From Blastomonas sp. (GTDB taxonomy: Bacteria > Pseudomonadota > Alphaproteobacteria > Sphingomonadales > Sphingomonadaceae): 64,000 nucleotides of DNA. A program made the position numbers and the translations under genes. The notes beneath the pieces are model-generated. The model saw only the letters and a program-made list of their open reading frames with translations. It had not been told where the DNA came from and ran no database searches. Positions 36,222 through 45,533 of the stretch are shown here, piece after piece; position 1 is the stretch's first letter, and the number at the start of each line of letters is the position of its first letter. The DNA lies in contig NZ_JAUCZC010000016.1 in the NCBI RefSeq assembly GCF_030373265.1, positions 34,840 through 98,839 of the forward strand, written 5' to 3'.

Positions 36222-36361
36222 GATCGCTCTCCTAAAGGTGCTTGTCGCTTGGTCACCGCATTAGCCTCTGGCATAACTGCAAGCAATTGCGTAAAAACAT
36301 CACAACAGGCTGCATAAATACAATAGTCGGAGAGCGGGTACCTTATGAACTGGCCAGCATC
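36222..36361. promoter_or_regulatory. Divergent promoter region mmsA/lysR
   Basis: The 140-bp gap between the divergent mmsA and LysR starts contains the palindrome GCAATTGC at 36283-36290 within a locally AT-richer stretch (TGCAAGCAATTGCGTAAAAA). LysR proteins commonly bind such AT-containing dyads upstream of a divergent target. The site is a candidate only. Confidence 0.35.
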
Positions 36362-37243
36362 ATGAACTGGGATGATCTGCGCATCTTCCTGATGCTCGCG
36401 CGCGCCGGATCGGTGGCGGAAGCCGCGCGTCGGCTCGAGATCGACCCGACCACGGTCGCGCGCCGGTTGGCGCGGCTGTCGTCCGATCTGCAATCGACGC
36501 TGTTCGAGGCGGGCGGCAAGGGCATCACGCTTACCGAACATGGCCGCAAGCTGCTGCATTATGCCGAGGGTGCTGAGCAATCCTTGGTCGATGCGCGCAC
36601 CGAGCTGACCGGCGAGCAGACGGTGTTTGCCGGCACGATCCGGGTGAGCGTCGCCGAGGGCTTTGCCGCGTGGATCATCGCGCGCAACCTCGCCGATTTC
36701 CACCGCCGCCATCCCGCGATACGCATCGAACTGGTTGCCACCAACGGTTTCCTCAATCCTTCCAAGCGCGAGGCGGACCTGGCGATCATGCTCTCGCGCC
36801 CCACCGCCGGGCCGCTCAAGGTGCGCAAGCTGGTCGACTATCAGCTCGGCGTCTATGCCGAGCGCGACTATCTCGCCGCCGCCGGGCCCATTGCCTCGGT
36901 CGACGACCTGCGCGGCCACCCGCTGATCGGCTATATCCCCGATTTCATCTATGCCGACGAGCTGCGCTATCTCGACGAGATCGGCCCCGGGCTCGAACCG
37001 GTGCTGACCAGCTCGAGCATCAACGTGCAGCACAGCCTGATCGCGAGCGGGGCAGGGGTGGGGATCCTGCCGTGCTTCATGGGCGAGCAGAATGCGCGGC
37101 TGGAGCGGGTGCTGGCCGACAGCGTGACCATCCACCGCAGCTTCTGGCTGGTGGTCCACCGCGACATGCGCAAGCTGGCGAGGGTGGATGCGTTTATCGG
37201 CTGGCTGGATGATGTCGCGCGCAAGATCGCGCCGGGCGAGTAA
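36362..37243 (+). CDS. LysR-family transcription regulator
   Basis: A 293-residue regulator. The N-terminal winged helix-turn-helix (MNWDDLRIFLMLARAGSV...DPTTVARRLARL) is followed by a linker helix and a periplasmic-binding-protein-like effector domain (about 90-293: TIRVSVAEGFAAWIIA...IASGAGVGILPCF). It is transcribed away from mmsA with 140 bp between, so it is the obvious candidate to control the valine operon. The effector is unknown. ATG 36362 is chosen because MNWDDLRIF is a family-type start. Confidence 0.9.
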   Translation: MNWDDLRIFLMLARAGSVAEAARRLEIDPTTVARRLARLSSDLQSTLFEAGGKGITLTEHGRKLLHYAEGAEQSLVDARTELTGEQTVFAGTIRVSVAEGFAAWIIARNLADFHRRHPAIRIELVATNGFLNPSKREADLAIMLSRPTAGPLKVRKLVDYQLGVYAERDYLAAAGPIASVDDLRGHPLIGYIPDFIYADELRYLDEIGPGLEPVLTSSSINVQHSLIASGAGVGILPCFMGEQNARLERVLADSVTIHRSFWLVVHRDMRKLARVDAFIGWLDDVARKIAPGE

Positions 37244-37253
37244 GGCCGCTTGC

Positions 37254-37400
37254 TCTCTCCCCTTAAGGGGAGAGATACGAAGTCTTGCCAGCTTTGCTGG
37301 CTAGGCGAAGTTGAGAGGGGCCAGCGGCAACGCATCCCCCTCTCCCCCCGCCGCCTGACGGCGTCTCCTCCCTCTCCCCTGAAGGGGAGAGGGCCTTTGG
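37254..37400. repeat. CTCTCCCC palindromic element
   Basis: An element with a perfect palindrome CTCTCCCCTTAAGGGGAGAG at one end and the arm CCCTCTCCCC...GGGGAGAGGG at the other. Internal hairpins include CCAGCTTTGCTGG and CGCCTGACGGCG. It follows the LysR stop by about 10 bp and resembles the other CCCCTCCCC elements in the window. A terminator role is possible. Confidence 0.7.
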
Positions 37401-37428
37401 GCAGACCCCGCACCACCCCCGCTCATCC

Positions 37429-37516
37429 TGAGCAGCGGGCGCAGCCCGCGAAGTCGAAGGACCCGCGCCCACGCTGGCCGAATAGCGGGGCCTTCGACAG
37501 GCTCAGGCTGAGCGGA
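37429..37516. repeat. GCTCATCCTGAGC/GCTCAGGCTGAGC intergenic repeat
   Basis: An inverted repeat with outer arms CGCTCATCCTGAGC and GCTCAGGCTGAGCG, inner arms GTCGAAGG and CCTTCGAC, and a GCGGGCGCAGCCCGC hairpin. This is a very common sphingomonad intergenic repeat. With the element before it, it fills most of the 292-bp gap 37244-37535, which holds no gene that I can see. Confidence 0.65.
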
Positions 37517-37535
37517 GGTGGGTGGGGAAACTCGC

Positions 37536-38657
37536 TCAAGGCACCACCACCTGCCTAATCGCCGTCCCACCCGCCAGTTCATCGAACAGCGCGTTGATCT
37601 CCGACAGCGGGCTCACCGAGCTCAGCAGTTTCTCCACCGGCATCCGTCCGGCGCGCCACAGGGCGATGTAGCGGGGGATGTCGCGCGAGGGGATGGCGTT
37701 GCCCATATAGCTGCCCATCAGCGTCTTGCCGTCGCCGACCAGCGAGACCGCGGGGATCGAGAGCATGTCGGCGGGGTTGGGCAGGCCGACGGTGACGATC
37801 CGCCCGCCGCGCCGCGCCAGCCCGTAGGCCTTGGCCAGCACCGCCGCCTTGCCGACGGTCTCGATCACCAGATCGGGCTTGCGGCCGAGCACCGCGATCA
37901 CCGCGTCCTCGCCGTCCTCGGGCGGCACGGCGGCGAGCGCGCCGAGTTCCATCGCCAGCGCGCGCTTGGCGGGGACGGGGTCGATCGCGATCACCGGATG
38001 CGCGCCGCCCGCGATCGCCGCCATCAGCGCGGCGAGGCCGACGCCGCCCAGGCCATAGACCACCACGCTTTCGCCCGCGCGCAGGTTTCCGCCATTGAGC
38101 ACCGCGCCCGCGCCGGTCAGCACCGCGCAGCCGAACAAAGCTGCGATCTCCACCGGAATGTCGCCATCGATCTTCACCGCCGAGCGCCGGTCGACCACCG
38201 CGTGCGTCGCGAAGGCCGACGAGCCCAGATGATGCTGCACCGGATGCCCGTTCTCGGACAGCCGCCGCTCGCCGCCGAGCAAGGTGCCCGCGCCGTTCGC
38301 TGCTGCGCCGTTGCCGCAGAGGTATCCCTCACCCGAATGGCAGCTGGGGCAGTATCCGCACAACGGCAAAAAGCTCAGCACCACCCGGTCGCCGGGGGCG
38401 AAATGCTTGGCGGCGATGTCGCCCAGCTCGAGCACCGTCGCCACCGCCTCATGCCCCAGAGCCATTGGCATCGGGCGCGGGCGGTCGCCGTTGATAACCG
38501 AGAGGTCGCTGTGGCACAGCCCCGCCGCCTCGATCTTGACCAGCATCTCGTCCGCACCCGGCGGGGCGAGGTCGATTTGCGCGAGCCGCAAGGGGCGGGT
38601 GTCGGCGAACGGCCCGGTGTGGCCGATGCTATCGAGGATGGCGGCGGTGATTTTCAT
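37536..38657 (-). CDS. Zinc-dependent alcohol dehydrogenase
   Basis: Medium-chain dehydrogenase of 373 residues. Catalytic-zinc ligands are in AAGLCHSDLSV and GHEAVATV. The structural-zinc lobe CGYCPSCHSGEGYLC has all four cysteines. The coenzyme motif GLGGVGLAAL and the following acidic residue (IAIDPV) point to NAD. The aldehyde/alcohol substrate is not evident; it resembles class III-like and benzyl/aryl alcohol enzymes. ATG 38657 begins MKITAAIL, the usual start. Confidence 0.9.
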   Translation of the reverse strand: MKITAAILDSIGHTGPFADTRPLRLAQIDLAPPGADEMLVKIEAAGLCHSDLSVINGDRPRPMPMALGHEAVATVLELGDIAAKHFAPGDRVVLSFLPLCGYCPSCHSGEGYLCGNGAAANGAGTLLGGERRLSENGHPVQHHLGSSAFATHAVVDRRSAVKIDGDIPVEIAALFGCAVLTGAGAVLNGGNLRAGESVVVYGLGGVGLAALMAAIAGGAHPVIAIDPVPAKRALAMELGALAAVPPEDGEDAVIAVLGRKPDLVIETVGKAAVLAKAYGLARRGGRIVTVGLPNPADMLSIPAVSLVGDGKTLMGSYMGNAIPSRDIPRYIALWRAGRMPVEKLLSSVSPLSEINALFDELAGGTAIRQVVVP

Positions 38658-38717
38658 GCGCGCCGTCATGCAGCGGCAGGCGCGCGGCTGCAAGCGCCAC
38701 GCGCCGTCCGCAACCGC

Positions 38718-40259
38718 CTAGCGGACAGCCGCCATCTGGTAGAGCATCTCGACAAAGCCCATCGTCGCATCGGTGATCCCGGCAACCTTGGGGTTGGTTG
38801 AGTCCACCACGAAATATTCGTCGGGGGCATGCGCGCCGCTGCCATGGCCGATGCCGAAATGGCCTGCGGGGATGCTGACCGGCGGGGCGGTGAAAACTGC
38901 CCCCGGCCAGGATCCGGCCAGCCGCGGGTTGAGGTTGGCCTTCACCCCCATCCTGGCATACGCCGCCATTTCCGCCTTGATCAGCAGGCTGTCCTCGGCG
39001 ACCTCGGTGGGGTCGTACCCGCCCGAGACGTTGGCCTCGACATCGGTGAAGCCTTGTCTGTCGAGATGCGCGCGGAGCTTGGCCTCGGCCTCGGCGCGGG
39101 TCTGGTTGGGGACCAGCCGGAAATCGAGCTTGGCGACGGCCTTGCCCGGCAGCACGGTCTTGCCGCCGGGACCGGTATAGCCCGCGACCAGCCCCTCGAT
39201 GTTCGCAGTCGGCTCCTGCGCCAGCCGGACCAAAGCCTGGTCGAGCGGCAGGTCGTCGATCCAGTGGGTGACGCCGAACGACGCCTTCATCTGCGCCTCG
39301 TCCATGCCCTTGGCGGCCTCGGCGATCAGCGCCTTTTCGCGCGCCGTCAAAGGCCGCACGTTATCCGACCAGCCGCCGATGACGACATTGTTGCCATCTG
39401 CCGAGACCAGGGTCTGCAACGCCTGCACCAGCCGCCATGTCGGCGAATCGATCATCGCCTTGTAGCTCGAGTGGACATCGCCCTTGGGCCCGCGGCCCCA
39501 TTTTTCACCGCTGGCGATCAGCTCGAGTTCGATGATCCCCTTCGAGCCTAGGTTGACCTGCACCTCGCCATTCGCGCCCTGCCAGCACGCGGGGATAAAA
39601 ATGCCCTCGCACCGCTTCAACGCGGCCAGCACGTTGGGCCGGGTGGCGATCTGCTTGAAATTGGGCGACCCGATCTCTTCCTCGCCCTCGGCCAGCAGCA
39701 CGATGTTCACCGGAAGCTTGACGCCCGCGTCTTTCATCGCGTGCAGCGCGGCGAGGAAGGTCGCCTGCGGACCTTTCTGGTTGATCGCGCCGCGCCCGAC
39801 GATCGCCTTGCCCCAGCCGGGCTTGTCGACGATCCGTGCTTCGAGCGGCGGCGAGGACCATTCGGCGGGATCGAACTGCTTGACGTCGTACATGAAGTAG
39901 ATGCCCAGCGTCCGCTTCGCGCCGACGTCGATCGTGCCGAAGACGCCGGGATGGCCGTCCGACGGCACGGTCTCGACCCCGGCGAACCCTGCGGCTTGCA
40001 TGAGCTCGGCCATATAGGCCGCGCCTTCGGGCATATTGAGGTTTTCCGCCGCGATCGAGGGGAGGGCGATCCAATCCTGGATGCGCTTGATATCGGCCCC
40101 ACGGTTCGCTTGCGCCGCCTTGCGGATCCGCGCGATGTCACCGTCGGCTGCCAGCGCGGATCCGCCGCCGCCAGCAGTCAGCGCCAGACCGCCCCCGACC
40201 AGCGCCGCCGAGCGCAAGAAGGCGCGGCGCTCAGGCGCCGGAGGTGTGTCCATGGTCAT
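38718..40259 (-). CDS. Exported M20-type dipeptidase-like protein with altered metal site
   Basis: A 513-residue protein with a Tat signal (ERRAFLRSAALVGGGLALTAG). The overall M20 fold is clear: FEGxx-like LLAEGEEEIGSPNF, the insertion domain and GIGHGSGAHAPDEYF at the end. However, the usual GHYDVQP is FMYDVKQ, so the first zinc-binding His is Met. The usual bridging-Asp motif GRGASDDKG is GRGAINQKG. Two metal ligands are thus missing while the base Glu remains. It may be inactive or use a different metal arrangement. GGGGAG lies 8 nt before ATG 40259. Confidence 0.85.
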   Translation of the reverse strand: MTMDTPPAPERRAFLRSAALVGGGLALTAGGGGSALAADGDIARIRKAAQANRGADIKRIQDWIALPSIAAENLNMPEGAAYMAELMQAAGFAGVETVPSDGHPGVFGTIDVGAKRTLGIYFMYDVKQFDPAEWSSPPLEARIVDKPGWGKAIVGRGAINQKGPQATFLAALHAMKDAGVKLPVNIVLLAEGEEEIGSPNFKQIATRPNVLAALKRCEGIFIPACWQGANGEVQVNLGSKGIIELELIASGEKWGRGPKGDVHSSYKAMIDSPTWRLVQALQTLVSADGNNVVIGGWSDNVRPLTAREKALIAEAAKGMDEAQMKASFGVTHWIDDLPLDQALVRLAQEPTANIEGLVAGYTGPGGKTVLPGKAVAKLDFRLVPNQTRAEAEAKLRAHLDRQGFTDVEANVSGGYDPTEVAEDSLLIKAEMAAYARMGVKANLNPRLAGSWPGAVFTAPPVSIPAGHFGIGHGSGAHAPDEYFVVDSTNPKVAGITDATMGFVEMLYQMAAVR

Positions 40260-40421
40260 GCTGGCTGCTCCCCTGATCCTTATCTGCTGCCAACGATGAC
40301 GCAATGGATAGGGGCGGGCAAGTCATTAACCCCTTGGAAACCCTAAATCGCCTAGCGACGCTCTAAATGTAAAATCGACCTGACGCCTTTTACCCCGCAC
40401 ACAAGGACAACGGCTCCCGCC

Positions 40422-40856
40422 ATGGCATTTCAGCTTTTTTCGGAACAGCATCAGGCGTTGGATGATGTCGCGCGGGCGATACTGGCGCACGTCTCCGGAC
40501 TCACGGACGGTAAGTCCGTCGCCGGGACGGATCCGCTACCGGCGCTGCGGCTCGCCTTTTCGCGCACTGTGGCGGCGCACTGTTCGGCCGAGATCGATTA
40601 TCTGCGCGAGCATGTCAAAAGCCATCCGCAGGTCGCAATCGACCGGGCTGATCTGATCCGGCGCTTTCACGACGAACTGCTTGCCTGGCGCGCAGCTCTG
40701 ATGGAATTGAACGCGCATTGGCCGGCCAAGCGGGTCGCGCAAAACCCCGATGATTTCCTGGCAGTGTTTGCACCTCTGGCGGAAGACCTGTTTGCGCGCT
40801 TGCGTTGGGAAGAGCAGGAGTTCTATCCCAAGGTGCTGGGGCGCGGCATAGCATAA
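40422..40856 (+). CDS. Small helical protein, hemerythrin-like
   Basis: A 144-residue four-helix protein resembling hemerythrin HHE domains, which bind two iron ions: His10, the pair His53/Glu57 (HCSAEIDYLREH), His83 (FHDELLAW) and Glu130/Glu131 (RWEEQEFYP). The last motif has Arg where HHE proteins carry His (HxxxEE), so a full di-iron site is doubtful. It is divergent from the M20-like gene with 162 bp between, and the gap shows no other gene. No firm function. Confidence 0.55.
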   Translation: MAFQLFSEQHQALDDVARAILAHVSGLTDGKSVAGTDPLPALRLAFSRTVAAHCSAEIDYLREHVKSHPQVAIDRADLIRRFHDELLAWRAALMELNAHWPAKRVAQNPDDFLAVFAPLAEDLFARLRWEEQEFYPKVLGRGIA

Positions 40857-40889
40857 CAACCGGCGGCAGCGCCGCCCGTCGCCGACGGT

Positions 40890-41168
40890 TTACTCCGCCC
40901 AGGCAGTGCGGCTGCGGGTGACCCGGAACATCGGCTGCATCGGCTGGGCGGCGACGTTGGCCAGCGGGATCGCGGTCTCGCAGGTTGCGCATTCGGCGCT
41001 CATCCGTCCGACATGCCAGCTCTTGCCGCCACAACCGGGGCAGTGGTTGGTGTCACCCAAATGGTAAAGCGGCATGAAGCCGCGGCCCGCAATACGATGG
41101 GCGAAGCTGTGTCCAGCCGCCAGAGTCTGGCGGGGGGCAACCGCGAGCCGGGAAAAGTGCATCGTCAT
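40890..41168 (-). CDS. Small zinc-ribbon protein, unknown
   Basis: A 92-residue protein with a zinc ribbon built from CPGCGGKSW and CATCETAI (two CxxC pairs, about residues 43-65). The N-terminal half is basic and His-rich. It has no recognised wider family. ATG 41168 has GGAGG 9 nt upstream. It converges with the hemerythrin-like gene (33-bp gap). Confidence 0.6.
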   Translation of the reverse strand: MTMHFSRLAVAPRQTLAAGHSFAHRIAGRGFMPLYHLGDTNHCPGCGGKSWHVGRMSAECATCETAIPLANVAAQPMQPMFRVTRSRTAWAE

Positions 41169-41391
41169 GTCCTGCTTCCTCCAATCCATGCCGCTAAATA
41201 CGCACGAGGGCCGAAACGGTTTCCTTCAGCGACGAGGCGATTGTCGCATACTCTGGTGGTCGCGCTGTGATGGCGTGCATATCCTGTCTGGTACCGCCAG
41301 AAACAACCTGGCCCGGCACGCATGAACCAGCGTTCGTGTTCTTGAACGGGGCGTGCTATCGTGCGCTCGTCCGTTCGCCGGGGTCAGCGCG

Positions 41392-41715
41392 ATGATGCGC
41401 GAACCTGCGTCCGCCGCCTCCTTCCTGCAGTCGACGGTCAATGCCAGGGAGGGCCATGTCGTGCGCGTCACCGAGAAATTCTGCCGCGAGCAGGAAAGCC
41501 TGCAGATCGCCAAGGCGGCGGCCGAGCCGCTGAAAAACCGGCAAGGCATCGCGCTTGCTGCGGCCAAGGCCTGGGACGTTGCGGCACAGCTTGCCCACAA
41601 GCAGGAATCGAAGCTCGAGCCGCTCGACAAGCTCGACGCGGCAATCACCCAGGAATTTGCAGCCGAGGAGGCTGCGGGCTATCAGGACGAGGACGAGCTC
41701 GAAGAGCCTGCCTGA
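41392..41715 (+). CDS. Small hypothetical protein
   Basis: A 107-residue soluble, Ala/Glu-rich protein predicted to be mainly helical (REQESLQIAKAAAEPLKNRQ, then LEPLDKLDAAITQEFAAEEA), ending in an acidic tail DEDELEEPA. No family recognised. The start could be ATG 41392 or 41395; GGGG lies about 7 nt upstream. The frame runs without rare codons, which supports coding, but support is modest. It converges with the nitroreductase gene. Confidence 0.45.
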   Translation: MMREPASAASFLQSTVNAREGHVVRVTEKFCREQESLQIAKAAAEPLKNRQGIALAAAKAWDVAAQLAHKQESKLEPLDKLDAAITQEFAAEEAAGYQDEDELEEPA

Positions 41716-41742
41716 CCCCGCGAAGCCGCATGGCTGCGCCCG

Positions 41743-42336
41743 TCAGCGCGCCACGGCATTCCACTCGCTGAACACCGCGTCGATTTCTGGCCTCGGGCGT
41801 TCCTCGAGCGGCTGGCTGGCCGTGCCGATGAACACGAAGCCTGCGATCTGTTCGCCCGCAGCGCCGAAATGGTCGCGTACGGAATCGCTGTAGCTCGGCC
41901 AGCCGGTGATCCAGCCCCCGACAAACCCTTGCGCATGGATCGCGTGCAGCAGGTTCATGACGAACGCACCGGCCGAAAGCTGCTGCTCCCAAAGCGGGAT
42001 CTTGCTGGATTCGCGCGGCGAATAGAGCACCACCAGCAATTCGGGCGCCTGCCGCGCGAACGTCTCCATCGCCTCGATCTCCAGCCTCCCGGCCTCGGGC
42101 TTTTCGGAGCGATAGGCATCGACCAGAACCCTGGCAAGCGCATCGCGCTGGTCGCTGGCGATGTGCACCACGCGCCAGGGGTTCAATTTGCCATGATCGG
42201 GTGTGCGCGTGGCGATGGCGACGATGTCGCGCAGCTGTGCAGCGTCGGGGCCTGGGGCGACCATGTCCCGCGGGCGGCCCGATCGGCGGCTGGCGAGATA
42301 GGCAGGCAGCGAGGAAAGGTCGTTGAACTGGGTCAC
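41743..42336 (-). CDS. Nitroreductase family protein
   Basis: A 197-residue FMN enzyme of the nitroreductase superfamily (YdjA-like). Early block LASRRSGRP and RTPDHGKLNPWRVV contain the FMN-phosphate contacts; the middle has LSAGAFVMNLLHAIHAQGFVGGWITG; the end has GFVFIGTASQPLEERPRP. The usual substrate of this subgroup is not known. The start GTG 42336 has GGAG about 6-7 nt upstream, while the upstream GTG 42399 does not. Divergent from the POT transporter. Confidence 0.88.
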   Translation of the reverse strand: MTQFNDLSSLPAYLASRRSGRPRDMVAPGPDAAQLRDIVAIATRTPDHGKLNPWRVVHIASDQRDALARVLVDAYRSEKPEAGRLEIEAMETFARQAPELLVVLYSPRESSKIPLWEQQLSAGAFVMNLLHAIHAQGFVGGWITGWPSYSDSVRDHFGAAGEQIAGFVFIGTASQPLEERPRPEIDAVFSEWNAVAR

Positions 42337-42487
42337 GTCGGGCTCCGGTGAGCGGCTGGAAAACGAGAAGGCGGTATCAACTGCAACAAGGCGCTTCACA
42401 GCCGCGCATTTTTCTCTAGGTTGGCGCGCATGCTATGGCGCGCCCGGGGACAGGCCGCCATTATAAAATCGACGGGAGCAATCGAAT

Positions 42488-44071
42488 ATGGCCAGCGGAT
42501 ATGCCGTTAGTGGCGATTCCAAAGGCACGTTTCTCGGCCATCCAAAGGGCCTGTACGTGCTGTTCTTCGCAGAAATGTGGGAACGCTTTTCCTATTACGG
42601 CATGCGCGCGCTGCTGATTTTTTACCTGACCAAGCACTGGCTGTTCTCGGACGAGCAATCGGGCGTCATCTACGGCGCGTATACCGCTCTGGTCTATATC
42701 ACCCCGGTGCTGGGCGGATATTTGGCCGACCGATATCTGGGGCAGCGCAAGGCGGTGACCTTTGGCGCTGTGCTGCTCACCTTCGGTCATTTCCTGATGG
42801 GATTTGAAGGAACGGGTGGACAGAATACCACCTCGCTGACCATATTCTGGCTGGCATTGGCTTTCATCATCGTTGGCTCAGGCTTCCTGAAGGCCAATAT
42901 CTCGGTGATCGTCGGTCAGCTGTATCCGCGCACCGATGTGCGCCGCGATGGCGCCTACACCATCTTCTATATGGGCATTAACCTCGGCGCGTTCCTGGGG
43001 TCGCTGGCATGCGGCTATCTGGGTGAAACCTATGGCTGGTCCTACGGCTTTGGCGCGGCGGGTGTCGGCATGCTGCTGGGTCTGGTGGTGTTCACTCTGG
43101 GCAAGCCGTTGCTCTGCGGCCGCGGGGAATCGCCCGATCCGGTGGCGCTCGCCGCACCCGTGATGGGCATCAAGAAAGAATGGCTGATCTATGCCGTCGG
43201 TGTCGGCGCTGTGCTCGGCATCTGGGCACTGATCCAGTATCAGTCGGTCGTCGGCTGGTTGCTGCTGGTCTCGGGCATCGTATTGGTCGGCTATGTGCTG
43301 ATAACCGCGGTCACCAAGCTCGACCGCGAAGACCGTGACCGGATTTTCGCGGCGATGTTCCTCATCCTCGGTTCGATCCTGTTCTGGGCCCTGTTCGAAC
43401 AGGCAGGCTCTTCGCTCAACCTGTATACCGATCGCTATGTCGATCGCGGCGGCGTGCCCGCCTCGGTGTTCCAGTCGGTCAACGCCATGTATATCGTGCT
43501 GCTGGCGCCGTTCTTTGCAGGCATCTGGACCTGGCTCGGACGCCGGGGGCTCGAACCCTCCGCGCCTGCCAAGTTCGGTCTGGCGATGGTCCAGTTGGGC
43601 GCCGGGTTCCTGGTGCTGGTGGCTGGGGCTGCGGCAACCGGCGCGGGCGTACCGACCCCGGTGCTGTTCATCTTCCTGATCTATCTGCTCCACACCACCG
43701 GCGAATTGTGCCTGTCGCCGGTCGGCCTCAGCGCGATGAATCGCTTGGCGCCGGCGCACATGGCATCGCTGATCATGGGCACCTGGTTTTTCGCGTCGGC
43801 GTCGGGTAACTTTGTTGCCGGTCTGATCGCTGCGGCGACAGGTTCGGAAGCGGCGAGCGGCGAAGGCGCAGGTCAGCAGACGGTTCTTGATGTGTATTCC
43901 AACATCGGCTGGATCGCGATCGGCGTGGGCGTAGCGGTGGTTCTGATCTCCCCACTGATCAAGAAGCTGATGCACCTCGATACCCTCAAGGATGTCGAGC
44001 CGCTGGCGGGAGAGGCGGAACTCGCCGAGAATCAGGCGGCGGGCATACACCCAGCAACGCGTGGCGTTTGA
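42488..44071 (+). CDS. POT family proton-coupled peptide transporter
   Basis: A 527-residue major-facilitator protein of the POT/PTR family that imports di- and tripeptides with protons. The diagnostic motif ExxERFSYYG reads EMWERFSYYGMRALL. The GGYLADRYLGQRKAV loop and FYMGINLGAFLGSLACG signature follow, with about 12-14 helices in total. It is followed 43 bp later by two overlapping amidohydrolase genes, suggesting import followed by hydrolysis of peptides or peptide-like compounds. Confidence 0.93.
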   Translation: MASGYAVSGDSKGTFLGHPKGLYVLFFAEMWERFSYYGMRALLIFYLTKHWLFSDEQSGVIYGAYTALVYITPVLGGYLADRYLGQRKAVTFGAVLLTFGHFLMGFEGTGGQNTTSLTIFWLALAFIIVGSGFLKANISVIVGQLYPRTDVRRDGAYTIFYMGINLGAFLGSLACGYLGETYGWSYGFGAAGVGMLLGLVVFTLGKPLLCGRGESPDPVALAAPVMGIKKEWLIYAVGVGAVLGIWALIQYQSVVGWLLLVSGIVLVGYVLITAVTKLDREDRDRIFAAMFLILGSILFWALFEQAGSSLNLYTDRYVDRGGVPASVFQSVNAMYIVLLAPFFAGIWTWLGRRGLEPSAPAKFGLAMVQLGAGFLVLVAGAAATGAGVPTPVLFIFLIYLLHTTGELCLSPVGLSAMNRLAPAHMASLIMGTWFFASASGNFVAGLIAAATGSEAASGEGAGQQTVLDVYSNIGWIAIGVGVAVVLISPLIKKLMHLDTLKDVEPLAGEAELAENQAAGIHPATRGV

Positions 44072-44114
44072 GCCATCAACAACACATCGATAAATCTGCG
44101 ACAGGGAAGAACAT

Positions 44115-45533
44115 ATGAAATACGGGTTCACCGCGCCACTGGCGGCCATATTGGTCGTCGGATGTGCCAATACGACGAGCGCCGAGGGGCCATCGGGTGC
44201 AAGCAACAATGCGCCCAAGACGGCGAAGGTCAGCTTCGATGAGAACCCGTATCCCAGCACCTACAAGCCCTATGGCGGCGCGCCCACTGCGATCCGCAAC
44301 GTCACCATCTTTGATGGCGAAGGCGGGCAGATCGACAATGGCGTGGTGTTCTTCTCCGATGGCAAGATCACGGCGGTCGGCGACGCGAACATGGCCATCC
44401 CTGCCGATGTGACGGTGATCGACGGTACCGGCAAGTTCGTCACGCCGGGCATCATCGACATCCACAGTCACCTGGGGGATTATCCCTCGCCGGGCGTGTC
44501 TGCTCATGCCGATGGTAACGAGGTGACCGGCCCGGTGACTGCGGATGTCTGGGCGGAACACAGCGTCTGGCCGCAGGATCCCGGTTTCAGCCGGGCCATG
44601 GCCAATGGCGGCGTCACCAGCCTGCAGGTTCTTCCGGGCTCAGCCAATCTGTTCGGTGGCCGGTCGGTTACCCTCAAGAACGTGCCCGGTCGCACCATGC
44701 AGTCGATGAAGTTCCCCGGCGCGCCCTATGGCCTCAAGATGGCGTGCGGCGAGAATCCCAAGCGCGTCTATGGCAGCCGCAATCAGAAGCCTGGCAGCCG
44801 CATGGGCAATCTGGCGATGAACCGCCAGACCTGGGCGCGTGCCGCCGAATACAAGGCACGTTGGGACGAATATGAGAAGAAGGGCGGCACGCCGCCCACC
44901 CGCGACATCGGCATGGATACGCTGAAGGGCGCGCTGGAAGGCAAGATCCAGATTCACAACCACTGCTACCGCGCCGACGAAATGGCGATCGTGATCGATA
45001 TGGCCAAGGAGTTCGGCTATACCGTCTCTACCTTCCACCATGCCGTGGAGGCCTACAAGATCGCCGATCTGCTCAAGGAAAACAGCATCTGCTCGGCGGT
45101 TTGGGCGGACTGGTGGGGTTTCAAGATGGAATCCTATGACGGCATTCCCGAAAATGCCGCGATCATCCAGAACACCGGCGCGTGCACGATCATCCATTCG
45201 GACGATCAGGACCAGATCCAGCGACTGAACCAGGAAGCCGCCAAGGCGCAGGGCGATGGCAGGCGGATGGGTTTCACGATCAGCGATGCCACCGCGATCA
45301 GCTGGCTGACCTACAACCCGGCCAGGGCAATGGGCATCGCCGACCAGACCGGCAGCCTGAAGCCCGGCAAGATGGCGGATGTCGTCTTGTGGAATGCCAA
45401 CCCGCTGTCGGTCTACGCGCGGCCTGAAAAGGTCTGGATCGATGGCGCCATGCTATACGATTTCAACGATCCCACGCGCCGTCCGGTGAGCGATTTCGAG
45501 CTGGGCCAGCCGGGTGAGGGAGACACGAAATGA
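44115..45533 (+). CDS. Lipoprotein amidohydrolase (metal-dependent)
   Basis: A 472-residue amidohydrolase-superfamily enzyme with a lipoprotein signal (LVVGC, Cys17). Metal-binding motifs are complete: GIIDIHSHLG (HxH, near 115-117), IQIHNHCYRADE, VSTFHHAVEAYK and TIIHSDDQDQ. The C-terminal SLKPGKMADVVLWNANPL is typical of imidazolonepropionase/prolidase-like members. It is likely membrane-anchored on the periplasmic side. Its stop overlaps the next amidohydrolase start (ATGA). Substrate inferred only as peptide-like. Confidence 0.88.
   Translation: MKYGFTAPLAAILVVGCANTTSAEGPSGASNNAPKTAKVSFDENPYPSTYKPYGGAPTAIRNVTIFDGEGGQIDNGVVFFSDGKITAVGDANMAIPADVTVIDGTGKFVTPGIIDIHSHLGDYPSPGVSAHADGNEVTGPVTADVWAEHSVWPQDPGFSRAMANGGVTSLQVLPGSANLFGGRSVTLKNVPGRTMQSMKFPGAPYGLKMACGENPKRVYGSRNQKPGSRMGNLAMNRQTWARAAEYKARWDEYEKKGGTPPTRDIGMDTLKGALEGKIQIHNHCYRADEMAIVIDMAKEFGYTVSTFHHAVEAYKIADLLKENSICSAVWADWWGFKMESYDGIPENAAIIQNTGACTIIHSDDQDQIQRLNQEAAKAQGDGRRMGFTISDATAISWLTYNPARAMGIADQTGSLKPGKMADVVLWNANPLSVYARPEKVWIDGAMLYDFNDPTRRPVSDFELGQPGEGDTK

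Noticed and set aside
37254..37516. CRISPR array
   Set aside because: The repeats are inverted hairpins of different types, not evenly spaced direct repeats with unique spacers.
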